Of a stretch of 64,000 nt of DNA, positions 1-6,899 are shown in pieces (the first letter of the stretch is position 1; every line of letters begins with the position of its first letter). The stretch spans positions 1 to 64,000 of the forward strand of contig NZ_JAMRXH010000008.1 in assembly GCF_023740735.1 (NCBI RefSeq), in the 5' to 3' direction. The notes under the pieces were generated by a model. It saw only the letters and a list, made by a program, of their open reading frames with translations, searched no databases and was not told the origin of the DNA. The position numbers were made by a program, and so were the translations under genes. The stretch is from Nocardia sp. CDC159 (lineage in GTDB: Bacteria > Actinomycetota > Actinomycetes > Mycobacteriales > Mycobacteriaceae).

Positions 1-41
1 TGTGGACGGCCGCGGCTATCTTCGTACTGGATCGACCGCAT
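1..41 (-). CDS. Partial phage ORF, start only
   Basis: Thirteen codons (MRSIQYEDSRGRP) run off the left edge. The ATG at 41-39 has GAGGAG eight bases upstream, a good ribosome binding site, and follows the leftward gene ending at 78. It is probably the next gene of the leftward prophage cluster. Too little is visible to suggest a function. Confidence 0.5.
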   Translation of the reverse strand, partial: MRSIQYEDSRGRP

Positions 42-77
42 CGTTCGAACTCCTCGAATGACTCTGGCCTTGCTCGG

Positions 78-260
78 TCAGGGCTCGATCTCCTCACCAT
101 CGGCCAGCAGTCGCACCGTGAAACCGAACGATGCGGCGGTTCCGCCGATGTTGCGAAGGACGTCCAGCAAGGGCGGCAAGTCCTCGGATCGGTCGGCGGC
201 TGCCGTGATCTCTAAGATGATGGCCGTGCCGCTCGCACGGTTACTCCCTGATTCGGTCAT
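78..260 (-). CDS. Small hypothetical phage protein, 60 aa
   Basis: A 60-residue acidic protein of unknown family. The ATG at 260 has AAAGGG upstream. It is followed leftward by the next phage gene, whose start lies 37 bases beyond this stop. It sits in a run of very short same-strand genes typical of actinophage accessory regions. No motif recognised. Confidence 0.5.
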   Translation of the reverse strand: MTESGSNRASGTAIILEITAAADRSEDLPPLLDVLRNIGGTAASFGFTVRLLADGEEIEP

Positions 261-271
261 TGTCTATCCCT

Positions 272-487
272 TTAGGTTTCTTCTCGCGCAATCTCATTCG
301 GCTCAAGCGCGAAGAACGAGATCGCAGCATTGCTCGGAACGTTCAGCTGCTTCCGCGCCCCCTCGGATATGAGCCGATATGCCTCCTGCCGTGTGCGCAT
401 TTCGTGGGCAATGCCTTCGCAGGTGGCGGTGTTTCCGGGCCAGCTGAATGTGATGATGTAGTGCATGGCCGGCAGGTTCGTGGTCAT
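272..487 (-). CDS. Small hypothetical phage protein, 71 aa
   Basis: A 71-residue protein of unknown family. Its ATG (487-485) overlaps the stop codon of the upstream 45-aa gene by an ATGA junction, so the two are probably translationally coupled. There are no cysteine clusters, transmembrane segments or recognised motifs. Confidence 0.55.
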   Translation of the reverse strand: MTTNLPAMHYIITFSWPGNTATCEGIAHEMRTRQEAYRLISEGARKQLNVPSNAAISFFALEPNEIAREET

Positions 488-621
488 GACTCACGCTCGA
501 TGGCAACGATGTCGAATGAGATCGGCGCGTCCTCGCAGGCTTCGAGGAACTTGGCTTTGACGACCTCCGAGGGGAGGTCGTCGTCCTCGTGGACGTGGAG
601 GGTGACGAGGTAGGTCGGCAT
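484..621 (-). CDS. Microprotein, 45 aa
   Basis: The frame encodes 45 residues starting MPTYLVTLHVHEDDD and ending IVAIERES. The start overlaps the upstream stop by one base and the stop overlaps the downstream start (ATGA). The MxTYLVT opening recurs in the 22-residue ORF at 1989-2057, so the two may share ancestry. Function unknown. Confidence 0.5.
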   Translation of the reverse strand: MPTYLVTLHVHEDDDLPSEVVKAKFLEACEDAPISFDIVAIERES

Positions 622-827
622 CATTCCACCACCGAAATATCGAGCCCGAGAGAGCCGTTCGCCGATCCGGCGATGAACGTGCCCGAATTCAGCGCGTGCT
701 GCACCTCGGCGATCTCCTGGCGAACCTCGGCAGTGGCATCGGGAAACCAGGGTGTGACGGTCTCAGTGAAGTCCGCGCTGTCGATGGTGGCGGTCTGGCC
801 GGTGTGGATGTAGGTGACGATGATCAT
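621..827 (-). CDS. Small hypothetical phage protein, 68 aa
   Basis: A 68-residue protein with an acidic C-terminal half. It is first in a coupled set of three genes (827 to 272). Its ATG follows AGGA about eleven bases upstream, and the 70 bases upstream are AT-richer than the surroundings, as expected for a promoter. No family recognised. Confidence 0.5.
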   Translation of the reverse strand: MIIVTYIHTGQTATIDSADFTETVTPWFPDATAEVRQEIAEVQHALNSGTFIAGSANGSLGLDISVVE

Positions 828-900
828 GAGTTGGTCCTGAATATTGTTGTGTGGTAATGCTTTTCGGGTTTACTCTGCCTAGCCTCCGGTAATGTTGGCC

Positions 901-993
901 TTATCGGCGGTCAGTGATGATGCCGCAGCGCGCCAGTTCGGCTTTCACCTCGGCCTGCATCCGGCATTGGCGCTCGTAATCTGCGCGGGACAT
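901..993 (-). CDS. Microprotein, 30 aa, overlapping another ORF
   Basis: A 30-codon ORF (MSRADYERQCRMQ...) with strong G/C bias at third positions. It overlaps the 3' part of the 911-1138 ORF in another frame. Codon character moves from that ORF to this one near base 1000. It is therefore either a separate coupled gene or the downstream half of a protein made by frameshifting. Function unknown. Confidence 0.4.
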   Translation of the reverse strand: MSRADYERQCRMQAEVKAELARCGIITDRR

Positions 994-1138
994 GACATCC
1001 GGCGGGCAACCGCAGGACCGGACTGTTCGCCACCCCGCGCAGTGCTTCCAGACCGAGATCATCGCGGCCGGTTTCCGTACACAGCACTTCGCGGCGGGCG
1101 ACGGGTGCATGTGTCCGCTGATACTTGGTGCGGGACAT
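911..1138 (-). CDS. Small hypothetical phage protein, 75 aa
   Basis: The ATG at 1138 has a strong AAGGAG nine bases upstream. The first ~45 codons show typical high-GC third positions; the last ~30 do not, while the overlapping frame (901-993) does. The true product may end early or shift frame. No family recognised. Confidence 0.45.
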   Translation of the reverse strand: MSRTKYQRTHAPVARREVLCTETGRDDLGLEALRGVANSPVLRLPAGCHVPRRLRAPMPDAGRGESRTGALRHHH

Positions 1139-1159
1139 CGGTCGAATCTCCTTATAGGC

Positions 1160-1591
1160 TCAGACGCGGTCGGCATCAGTCCAGCCACCTGGAGGTGGGC
1201 TGAACATTTCCAGCCGCTTCGGCGGCAACCCGGCAGCCTTGCGACGCGCTCGGGTTACGGCACCACGCTTCGCCGCCTCCGACCGCCGAGCTGCGGTCCG
1301 GGCGCGAACGTCGGCAGCCGCGAAATCCCCGAGGGCGGATTTGACCGCGCGATGCCGAGGGGTCAAGGTCCAGACCTTCGTTGCGCGGCGAATTCTGTCC
1401 AGCTCGGCATCTTCGGCCTTCAGCGCTTCCCGGGTCATGGTGCGCGGGTCGGGCTGCTGCGGGCCGACGAACTCGGGGAGTTCGGGCATGGGAGCACGCT
1501 CAGGCTTGCGTGTCGTCGATGCGAAGCCCGGCACTTCACCACCGGCTGCACGGATAAGCGAGCGCGTGGCAGACGCCAACCCCGGCAACAA
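1160..1591 (-). CDS. Basic hypothetical phage protein
   Basis: Up to 143 residues. The C-terminal half is rich in Arg, Ala and Lys with a predicted helical stretch (residues ~85-125), suggesting nucleic-acid contact, but no domain is recognised. The start is uncertain: a TTG at 1591 gives the full length and an ATG at 1489 gives 109 residues. It lies left of the CTAG-flanked hairpin at 1612. Confidence 0.45.
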   Translation of the reverse strand: MLPGLASATRSLIRAAGGEVPGFASTTRKPERAPMPELPEFVGPQQPDPRTMTREALKAEDAELDRIRRATKVWTLTPRHRAVKSALGDFAAADVRARTAARRSEAAKRGAVTRARRKAAGLPPKRLEMFSPPPGGWTDADRV

Positions 1592-1602
1592 CCCCCCGTT
1601 CT

Positions 1603-1651
1603 AGTCTTGCGTCGCGCCCGGCACGGGCCGGGCGCGGTGTTGATCACTAGA
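1603..1651. repeat. CTAG-flanked hairpin, copy 1
   Basis: A GC-rich inverted repeat (GCGCCCGGC - short loop - GCCGGGCGC) followed by GCGGTGTTGATCACTAG and preceded by CTAG. It matches copy 2 at 3394-3443 at nearly every base from TTGC through CACTAG. It sits between two leftward phage genes. The symmetrical core could work as a terminator or protein site on either strand. CTAG is rare in high-GC actinobacteria, so its conservation at both ends is notable. Confidence 0.6.
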
Positions 1652-1668
1652 CCAACCAACCTTGGTCA

Positions 1669-1992
1669 TCACCCCTTACCTGAAAACGCCAGCTCGATGA
1701 TCAGACCGGCTACGACAACGCTGAAAGCCCCGGCGATCCACCAGCCCGAACCCGGCTTGAATTGAGCGCCATACATCCACGCCACCTCCAGCGTGAGGAG
1801 TATGAATGACACTGGCATGTAGACGATGCGTGCCAGCATTCTAAAGAGCCACTGCCCGTCAGTCATGGCTTCGCGTCGGCGCTGCTTTTTGAGCAGGGCG
1901 CGGTGGAATGCCAGCCTCTCCTCGACCCCCCAGTCCCGCTCGGTCCCGGCTCGTTCCAGGTCGGTCGGGCCACGCGGGTCGTCCTTCTTCAC
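1669..1992 (-). CDS. Small membrane protein, 107 aa
   Basis: A charged ~45-residue N-terminus is followed by two hydrophobic segments (residues ~52-72 and ~84-104), so a two-pass membrane protein is expected. The GTG start overlaps the stop of the 22-aa ORF (GTGA). Unknown family; prophage-encoded. Confidence 0.55.
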   Translation of the reverse strand: MKKDDPRGPTDLERAGTERDWGVEERLAFHRALLKKQRRREAMTDGQWLFRMLARIVYMPVSFILLTLEVAWMYGAQFKPGSGWWIAGAFSVVVAGLIIELAFSGKG

Positions 1993-2057
1993 GGCGTTGT
2001 CTCCTCGGTTCCGTCCCGCAGTCCTTGCTCCCGGTGGGTGACGAGGTAAGTGCTCAT
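1989..2057 (-). CDS. Microprotein, 22 aa
   Basis: A 22-codon ORF opening MSTYLVTHREQG. Its start overlaps the upstream HTH gene stop by ATGA, and its stop overlaps the GTG of the membrane protein. AAGGAC lies just upstream. It may act only as a coupling ORF. The opening resembles the 45-aa ORF at 484-621. Confidence 0.4.
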   Translation of the reverse strand: MSTYLVTHREQGLRDGTEETTP

Positions 2058-2284
2058 GTCTTGTCCTTCTTCAGGTCTGTGCGTGCGCCGCGGCCGGGGC
2101 GCTGCCAGTTGTCGACCGTTTCAGGGAGCCAGCCGACGCGGGCCTTGGGGTCGTTTTCATCCTCGCCGATCTCGCCGTCGTGCGGGGGCAGTCGCTTCTC
2201 GACGTAGTACCGATTGATGGTGCCGTAGGCCAGTCCTCGGCGTTTGGCGAATCCGCGTAGCGACAGCAGCTTGATCACCTCCAT
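2054..2284 (-). CDS. Small HTH DNA-binding protein, excisionase-like
   Basis: Seventy-six residues from the ATG at 2284; an upstream in-frame start would run through the operator and is unlikely. The segment LRGFAKRRGLAYGTINRYY reads as a MerR/excisionase-type helix-turn-helix with a following wing. It is divergent from the DUF932 gene, with a palindrome in between, so autoregulation and control of the rightward block are likely. A role in excision is possible, though it lies far from the integrase. Confidence 0.6.
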   Translation of the reverse strand: MEVIKLLSLRGFAKRRGLAYGTINRYYVEKRLPPHDGEIGEDENDPKARVGWLPETVDNWQRPGRGARTDLKKDKT

Positions 2285-2285
2285 G

Positions 2286-2329
2286 ACTTTACATTGGGTC
2301 TTCACATTACATTGACTCCAATGTATAGT
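2286..2329 (+). promoter_or_regulatory. Divergent promoter with palindromic operator
   Basis: TACATTG (2308-2314) and CAATGTA (2319-2325) form a perfect inverted repeat with a 4-base spacer, and a further TACATTG half-site lies at 2290-2296. On the plus strand, TTCACA (2301-2306) and TATAGT (2324-2329) are 17 bases apart and make a good sigma-70-like promoter. The palindrome occupies its spacer, so a bound repressor would block it. Confidence 0.6.
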
Positions 2330-2364
2330 AAGACGCATCAGCAGGACAGGCAAGGAGCCCCCCG

Positions 2365-3396
2365 ATGCACAACCTCGACATCACCAAAGGAATCGCCTCA
2401 TTCGCCGATAGCCGGACCGACGCCTGGCACCAGCTGGGACAGCAGGTCGGTCACGCCATGACCGCGGCCGAAGCGATGCGTGAAGCTCGCCTGGCCGGAT
2501 GGAACGTGCGGAAGATGCCGCTGGTCATCCCCCAGCAGCCGGTTATCACCGATGACGGTGTCACCACCCCGCCGCCGATCCCGGTCACCGGCAAGTACGC
2601 CACCGTCCGCACCAACCCCGTCACCGGCACAATCGACTACCTGGGCGTGGTGGGCGAGACCTACCGGCCGTTCCAAAACGAGCAGAGCTGCGAACTGCTC
2701 GATGCGCTCGTGTCCGAGTCCGGCGCGCACTTCGAGACCGCAGGGGCTCTGCGTGAGGGACGCGAAACTTTCGTGACGATGAAGCTGCCCGAAGCGATGA
2801 CCCTCACCGGCCACGACGGCTCCCGTGACCGCACCGACTTCTACATCGCGGCGTTGAACAGCCACGACGGCACGTCGGCATTCCGGTTCCTGATCACCCC
2901 GATCCGGATCGTGTGCGCCAACACCCAGACCGCCGCCGTCCGGCACGCGAAGGCCTCGTTCTCGATCTGGCACACCGACGGAGCGACCCGCGCCATCGCC
3001 CAGGCCCGGCAGGCATTGGGGCTCACCTTCGCTTACATGGAGGAGTTCGAGGCCGAATGCCGGTCGCTGCTTCAGCAGGAGATCTCCGCGTCCCGGGTGG
3101 AGAAGCTGGCCGCGAACCTGTTCGCCGTCGACCAGGCGACGAGCGAGCAGCAGGCCGACAATCGTCGCAAGCATGCAGGCGGGATCGTGAAGCTGTTCAT
3201 CGAATCGCCGACGGTGCGTCCGTTCGCCGGGACGAAACTCGGTGCCTACAACGCCGTCACCGAGTACGCCGATCACGTGATGGACGTGCGTGGGAAGAAG
3301 GCATCGGCGGCGGACCTTCGGGCGATGCGAACACTGACCTCGGCCACGGTCCGCGATCTCAAGCTCAACGCCTTCCGGATGCTGCAAACCGTCTAG
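2365..3396 (+). CDS. DUF932 / phage-plasmid-like protein
   Basis: A 343-residue protein of the DUF932 (phage/plasmid-like, TIGR03299) type. The N-terminal pattern of SRTDAWHQLG, then a conserved core with FRFLITPIRIVCANT around residues 170-190, fits the family and its usual length. Family members occur on phages, plasmids and integrative elements; their role is unproven. AAGGAG seven bases before the ATG supports the start. It leads a short rightward block from a palindrome-containing promoter. Confidence 0.85.
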   Translation: MHNLDITKGIASFADSRTDAWHQLGQQVGHAMTAAEAMREARLAGWNVRKMPLVIPQQPVITDDGVTTPPPIPVTGKYATVRTNPVTGTIDYLGVVGETYRPFQNEQSCELLDALVSESGAHFETAGALREGRETFVTMKLPEAMTLTGHDGSRDRTDFYIAALNSHDGTSAFRFLITPIRIVCANTQTAAVRHAKASFSIWHTDGATRAIAQARQALGLTFAYMEEFEAECRSLLQQEISASRVEKLAANLFAVDQATSEQQADNRRKHAGGIVKLFIESPTVRPFAGTKLGAYNAVTEYADHVMDVRGKKASAADLRAMRTLTSATVRDLKLNAFRMLQTV

Positions 3397-3443
3397 CCGT
3401 TTGCATCGCGCCCGGCACAGCCGGGCGCGGTGTTGACCACTAG
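3394..3443. repeat. CTAG-flanked hairpin, copy 2
   Basis: Second copy of the element at 1603-1651. The DUF932 stop codon lies in the first CTAG, followed by TTTGCATCGCGCCCGGC, a 4-base loop, GCCGGGCGCGG and TGTTGACCACTAG. Here it lies between two rightward genes, while copy 1 lies between leftward genes, though both copies read in the same orientation. It could be a partial terminator after the DUF932 gene. Confidence 0.6.
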
Positions 3444-3485
3444 AACCGCTCAGCAACACTTGGGCACCCGACAGAGGAACGACAA

Positions 3486-3806
3486 ATGCATCCCCTCGAC
3501 CAGGTCTTCGGCCTCATCGACCAGTACGCCCCCGGCAAGCGACTGTGGGTCGAGCGGGTCGCCGCCGAGTTCGACCGCAAGCGCGGGTACGGCCAGCTGC
3601 GACCCGGCGATCAGCAGTACCTGCGCGAGTTTCGGCTGCACTGCGAGGACCTCGAGTTCGATCGCCAGGAGCGCGAGCTGCAGGCGTACCGCATCGACGC
3701 CGACCTCGCCGAGGGCTTCGCCGAGGACCGCCGCGACTACCACCTGCTTGGCGTCTTCGCTGGCCGGGTGCTCGATGACCGGTTCGGCAAAATCCGCCCC
3801 CGCTAG
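3486..3806 (+). CDS. Hypothetical phage protein, 106 aa
   Basis: A charged, mainly helical 106-residue protein. AGAGGAACGACAA precedes the ATG. It follows the DUF932 gene and the hairpin element, so it is probably cotranscribed by read-through. No motif recognised. Confidence 0.55.
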   Translation: MHPLDQVFGLIDQYAPGKRLWVERVAAEFDRKRGYGQLRPGDQQYLREFRLHCEDLEFDRQERELQAYRIDADLAEGFAEDRRDYHLLGVFAGRVLDDRFGKIRPR

Positions 3807-3832
3807 AACCTCAACCAGCACAGGAGAATTCG

Positions 3833-4204
3833 ATGACTGATGGCGTGCCGCCTCAAGATCCGACCGACCCCGGCACTCGCAGCCCGGTCATCGAACTCGC
3901 CCATGCCCCGATCCGCTACTCGACTTTCGAGGATCAGCGCTACGCCAACCAGGTGACGCGGGTGTGGTCTGACAGCGGCCAGTTGTTTGCCGAACTGGCG
4001 AACTGGCCCGTCGACGTCCTTGGCGTGGTGGAGCATTACGTGTTCGCCCGTAGCGTCTGCTCGGAACGGAAGTCCCCTCCGTGGCAGTGGGTGGTCGACG
4101 GGCAGGTGACTCATGGGGAAGTCGCCCCGAACGTGGGCGCGCAGCTAGACGACGCTGCATCGGCGGCCCGACTGCCGCTGCGGTGCGACCACCCGTGGCA
4201 CTGA
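3833..4204 (+). CDS. Hypothetical phage protein, 123 aa
   Basis: A 123-residue acidic protein with several tryptophans and an aromatic-rich middle. AGGAG lies six bases before the ATG. It is third in the rightward block. Unknown family. Confidence 0.55.
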   Translation: MTDGVPPQDPTDPGTRSPVIELAHAPIRYSTFEDQRYANQVTRVWSDSGQLFAELANWPVDVLGVVEHYVFARSVCSERKSPPWQWVVDGQVTHGEVAPNVGAQLDDAASAARLPLRCDHPWH

Positions 4205-4224
4205 CCCCAACGCGACTTGACCGA

Positions 4225-4243
4225 GGCCACAACGGTTGTGGCC
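4225..4243 (+). terminator. Intergenic hairpin
   Basis: GGCCACAAC and GTTGTGGCC form a perfect 9-base inverted repeat around a single base (a stem of about 7 bp with a 5-base loop). It lies 20 bases after the upstream stop. There is no U-tract, so termination is a guess. Confidence 0.35.
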
Positions 4244-4302
4244 GAGTGGGAGCAACGACGCTCCCGCGAAAACTCCCCACACTCTCCGCCCGAGGATCGA
4301 CG

Positions 4303-4536
4303 ATGCCCAGCCCGCGACCCGTCCGCCTGACCGACCGACATGACATGTATGACCACGGCACGCTCGTGGAGGTCGTCACTGTCGATGACGGCATGGTCTA
4401 CGCCACCGCCAGCAAGCTCGTCGGCGCGCCCGGGTGGATGGTCGAGATGGCCGGTAACCCGTACCCGACCCCCGTCCGCACGAAGCGGGACGCGGTGAGG
4501 TTGTTGCGGCGATGGGTGACCGGCCGCCTGTCCTAG
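4303..4536 (+). CDS. Hypothetical phage protein, 77 aa
   Basis: A 77-residue protein read from the ATG at 4303, with GAGG upstream; the frame opens earlier but that part lacks coding character. It has a beta-rich N-terminus (LVEVVTVDDGMVYATAS) and a basic C-terminus. No family recognised. Confidence 0.5.
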   Translation: MPSPRPVRLTDRHDMYDHGTLVEVVTVDDGMVYATASKLVGAPGWMVEMAGNPYPTPVRTKRDAVRLLRRWVTGRLS

Positions 4537-4547
4537 GATTCGTTGAC

Positions 4548-4694
4548 ATGTCAGACGAACCTCGCCTATGTGGCCGTTGCAGCATTGTAGGCCGCGATCC
4601 CCAGCCTGTCGGTCCCGGCGGCCAGGCGTGCGCACAGTGCATCGCCGAGATCCGCGCCAACAACGAACGCGACTGGGGCGGCGGACTCGAGTAG
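4548..4694 (+). CDS. Small zinc-ribbon-like protein, 48 aa
   Basis: A 48-residue protein with two CxxC pairs (LCGRC near residue 10 and ACAQC near residue 30), as in a small zinc knuckle. It ends six bases before the stop of the convergent leftward operon and closes the rightward block. A role in nucleic-acid binding is possible but inferred. Confidence 0.5.
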   Translation: MSDEPRLCGRCSIVGRDPQPVGPGGQACAQCIAEIRANNERDWGGGLE

Positions 4695-4699
4695 AGGAG

Positions 4700-4939
4700 T
4701 CACTCGTCGGCGAGGTCGATGCGCAGCCGCGGGTCGGCCAGCATCGCATCGATCATTGATGCCGAGTGCCAGTCGGCCGCCGCGCGAGCGGCCTTGCGCG
4801 CCATCGGGATGTCGGTTCCCTCGTGAGGGAACAGATGCTGGGCGGCAAGGTCGAGCAGGATCCGGCGCGCCTTCAGCTGGCGCCGCTGACGGCTGAGAGG
4901 AAGCGGGCCGCGGCCAGCGAGGAAGTTTTGGAGCGTCAT
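4700..4939 (-). CDS. Hypothetical phage protein, 79 aa
   Basis: Seventy-nine residues, helical and basic in the first half. The ATG overlaps the upstream stop (ATGA). It is the last visible gene of the long leftward early operon; the rightward block converges on it. No family recognised. Confidence 0.5.
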   Translation of the reverse strand: MTLQNFLAGRGPLPLSRQRRQLKARRILLDLAAQHLFPHEGTDIPMARKAARAAADWHSASMIDAMLADPRLRIDLADE

Positions 4940-5184
4940 CTGGGATCTCCTGTCATGTATCGGGCGGGAAAGTCTTTGTAGTGCTGGCGGATTCGTTCCT
5001 CTAACTGGTTCAGGCGCGCCCGTTCCGCGCGTAGCTCGTTCAGCAGTGCGAGGGTGCCGCCGTCCGGTCCGAGCCATACCCGCGCCCAGTCGCTCAGGTC
5101 CGGCGGGTAGTCGCCCGCCTCGTAGCTGTAGGGGATGGCGTGCGCGATCTCGGCCAGCTGTTCGTCGGTGAGGCGGTTCGCCAT
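4936..5184 (-). CDS. Hypothetical phage protein, 82 aa
   Basis: Eighty-two residues from MANRLTDEQL, chosen because GGAGGGG lies upstream and the start overlaps the preceding stop by one base. The second half (residues ~45-72) is a charged helix that may form a coiled coil. Function unknown. Confidence 0.55.
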   Translation of the reverse strand: MANRLTDEQLAEIAHAIPYSYEAGDYPPDLSDWARVWLGPDGGTLALLNELRAERARLNQLEERIRQHYKDFPARYMTGDPR

Positions 5185-5423
5185 CACGCGTCCCCTCCAA
5201 GCATCTTTCGCATCCCGTTCAAGGTCCGGAAGAACGTGACTACCGTCCGGATTGGCCACCAGGCCCGCCTCGGCGGCTCCTCGTGATAGCCGTCGTCCAC
5301 CACGGCCTCGAACCGCTCGGCGAGCGCTTGCCGTTCGGCCTCGATGTCCTCGCGGCGGCGGTGGCTGGTGTACAGCGATTCCAGGAACGGGCCGAACTGG
5401 GGTTCGGGTCCGGCCGTGGTCAT
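5184..5423 (-). CDS. Hypothetical phage protein, 79 aa
   Basis: Seventy-nine residues from the ATG at 5423, which overlaps the stop of the 51-aa gene. It is charged and helical, with a short hydrophobic stretch near residue 60. No recognised domain. Confidence 0.5.
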   Translation of the reverse strand: MTTAGPEPQFGPFLESLYTSHRRREDIEAERQALAERFEAVVDDGYHEEPPRRAWWPIRTVVTFFRTLNGMRKMLGGDA

Positions 5424-5575
5424 CCGGTCACCTTCTGGAGTCGATCGGCGCTGAATGCCGGACCGGTGACCTTCAGGCAGATCTCGCAGGAGCATTCCCC
5501 TGGCTTGAGCCCGACAGTGCCGAGCGCGCCGCGTCGGGCAGCCTCAGCGAGGTAGGAGAGAGTGCTAACCGGCAT
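5420..5575 (-). CDS. Cysteine-containing microprotein, 51 aa
   Basis: A 51-codon ORF (MPVSTLSYLAEAAR...). It carries a CSCEIC cluster near residues 28-33 that could bind metal. It is joined by ATGA to the downstream gene and overlaps the upstream gene by 11 bases, which makes it credible despite its size. Function unknown. Confidence 0.5.
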   Translation of the reverse strand: MPVSTLSYLAEAARRGALGTVGLKPGECSCEICLKVTGPAFSADRLQKVTG

Positions 5576-5957
5576 CGGCGGCCTCCGCGGCGATGCGGGC
5601 GAGCGCTCGAGGGACGGTCGTGCCGTTGACGATCAACGTCGGCGCGACACGGCGGGCGACGGCGAGAGCGGTGTCACGGTCGAACCGGAACCGATCCAGC
5701 CATTCGTCGGTGCGCTCGGACGGGATGGACTCCCAGTCCGGCTTGCCGTTGATGTCGTAGCAGCGTTTCAGTCGGCGCACCGCCCAGCGGCCACGACCGG
5801 TGTACTCCACATGGACGGAGAACAGGTGCGCTTCGAAGTGGTCGATCGGTAGGCAGGTGACGGTGTAGCGGGACGCGTGAACGCCCACTGGGATTCCCGA
5901 TGGCCAGTCCGCTTCGAAGAATTCCACGAAGTCGTCTGCCGGATCGTGGTCAGCCAT
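5565..5957 (-). CDS. Hypothetical phage protein, 130 aa
   Basis: A 130-residue protein with mixed beta structure and a conserved-looking aromatic core (FSVHVEYTGRGRWAVRRLKR). It overlaps both neighbours by about ten bases. Unknown family; clearly coding by third-position bias. Confidence 0.55.
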   Translation of the reverse strand: MADHDPADDFVEFFEADWPSGIPVGVHASRYTVTCLPIDHFEAHLFSVHVEYTGRGRWAVRRLKRCYDINGKPDWESIPSERTDEWLDRFRFDRDTALAVARRVAPTLIVNGTTVPRALARIAAEAADAG

Positions 5958-6561
5958 CCAGCTCGCCTTCCGGATTGCGAGCAGATCGGACTTCGCGGCC
6001 GGCGCCCTCGGAAACCGACACGCGTTCGATCATGCCGAGAATCTTCTTGCCGTCCTCGATCTGCTGCTCGGCGTCCTCGTCGTTCGGCTGACGAGTCCAG
6101 CGTTCCGCTTCGCGGGAGATGCTGGCGATCAGGGCGTGCGCGGCGGCCAGTTCGCGGCGCAGCTTCTGCACCGTCTCGAATTCGAGTTCGGCGAGCTGCG
6201 CGCCCATCTCGTCCATCATTCGTTCGCGTTCGGCGTTCTCAGCCTTCAGCGCTCGCAGCCGCGGCAGGATCGCCTCGTCGTCATCGGTGCCCAACAGCGT
6301 CCCCACCTCGGTGGCAAGCGTTTCCCAGTGCCGCAGGAGGCGGGCGTCGGACTCCCAGCGGGTCAGGATCTCACCGAGCTTGTTGCGTGCCCATGCGATC
6401 AGCTCGGCGTCGAATTCGCCGCAATAATCGGCTCGCTGCACATCCTCACCGTCGCGCACCTCCCACATATCCAGGTGTCGCCCGACAGTCCACGGCGGTG
6501 GCATCGCCGCGGCCAGCAGCCTTCTGCCCTCGGCGATCAGGTCCCGGTCATTCGGTGGCAT
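5950..6561 (-). CDS. Coiled-coil phage protein, 203 aa
   Basis: Read from the ATG at 6561 (MPPNDRDLIAEGRRLL). The N-terminal 70 residues look globular with several Trp; residues ~95-165 are a long Glu/Leu/Arg-rich helix typical of a coiled coil. This arrangement is common among actinophage early proteins of unknown role. Confidence 0.6.
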   Translation of the reverse strand: MPPNDRDLIAEGRRLLAAAMPPPWTVGRHLDMWEVRDGEDVQRADYCGEFDAELIAWARNKLGEILTRWESDARLLRHWETLATEVGTLLGTDDDEAILPRLRALKAENAERERMMDEMGAQLAELEFETVQKLRRELAAAHALIASISREAERWTRQPNDEDAEQQIEDGKKILGMIERVSVSEGAGREVRSARNPEGELDG

Positions 6562-6772
6562 CGGCTGGTTCCTTCCTCGCGCTGGCGCACAGTCCGCACA
6601 GCGGCAGCGCGTCGATGTCAGGTTGAGTGAGGTCACCGCGCATCGTCGGCTGGCCCGGCCGCAGCGCGTCCCGATGGCAGCGGGTCTCGGCGCGGTCGGT
6701 CGGGTGCGGATGGTGGCGTTTGCGCGCCGACCAGGTGGTGACATCCACGCCCGGTTGAAGGTCAGTCGGCAT
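6548..6772 (-). CDS. Hypothetical phage protein, 74 aa
   Basis: Seventy-four residues from MPTDLQPGVD. A C-terminal LCGLC pair and several His (HHPHP, CHRD) suggest a small metal-binding fold. It overlaps the downstream gene by 14 bases and the upstream one by 11. Start inferred from the overlap pattern. Confidence 0.45.
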   Translation of the reverse strand: MPTDLQPGVDVTTWSARKRHHPHPTDRAETRCHRDALRPGQPTMRGDLTQPDIDALPLCGLCASARKEPADATE

Positions 6773-6899
6773 CGGCGGCACCGCCTCCACGGATCGGCGT
6801 CCACGTCCGGTAGCCCCGGCGCGGAGGCCCCGGTTCGGCATCCGCCCGCCAAGGGCACTCGTTGCACGGACGCTTCTGGTGACGCAGCGGGACAGTCAT
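6762..6899 (-). CDS. Short DUF6283-like protein, 45 aa
   Basis: The segment KRPCNECPWRADAEPG matches the opening of the DUF6283 family (P-C-x-x-C-P-W-R), which is widespread in actinophages and usually much longer. Only the first metal-binding half is present here and the ORF stops after 45 residues. It may be truncated or a minimal version. Coupled by ATGA to the MazG-like gene. Confidence 0.5.
   Translation of the reverse strand: MTVPLRHQKRPCNECPWRADAEPGPPRRGYRTWTPIRGGGAADAD

Noticed and set aside
1603..3443. The two hairpins as insertion-sequence ends
   Set aside because: They are direct, not inverted, copies and no transposase lies between them.
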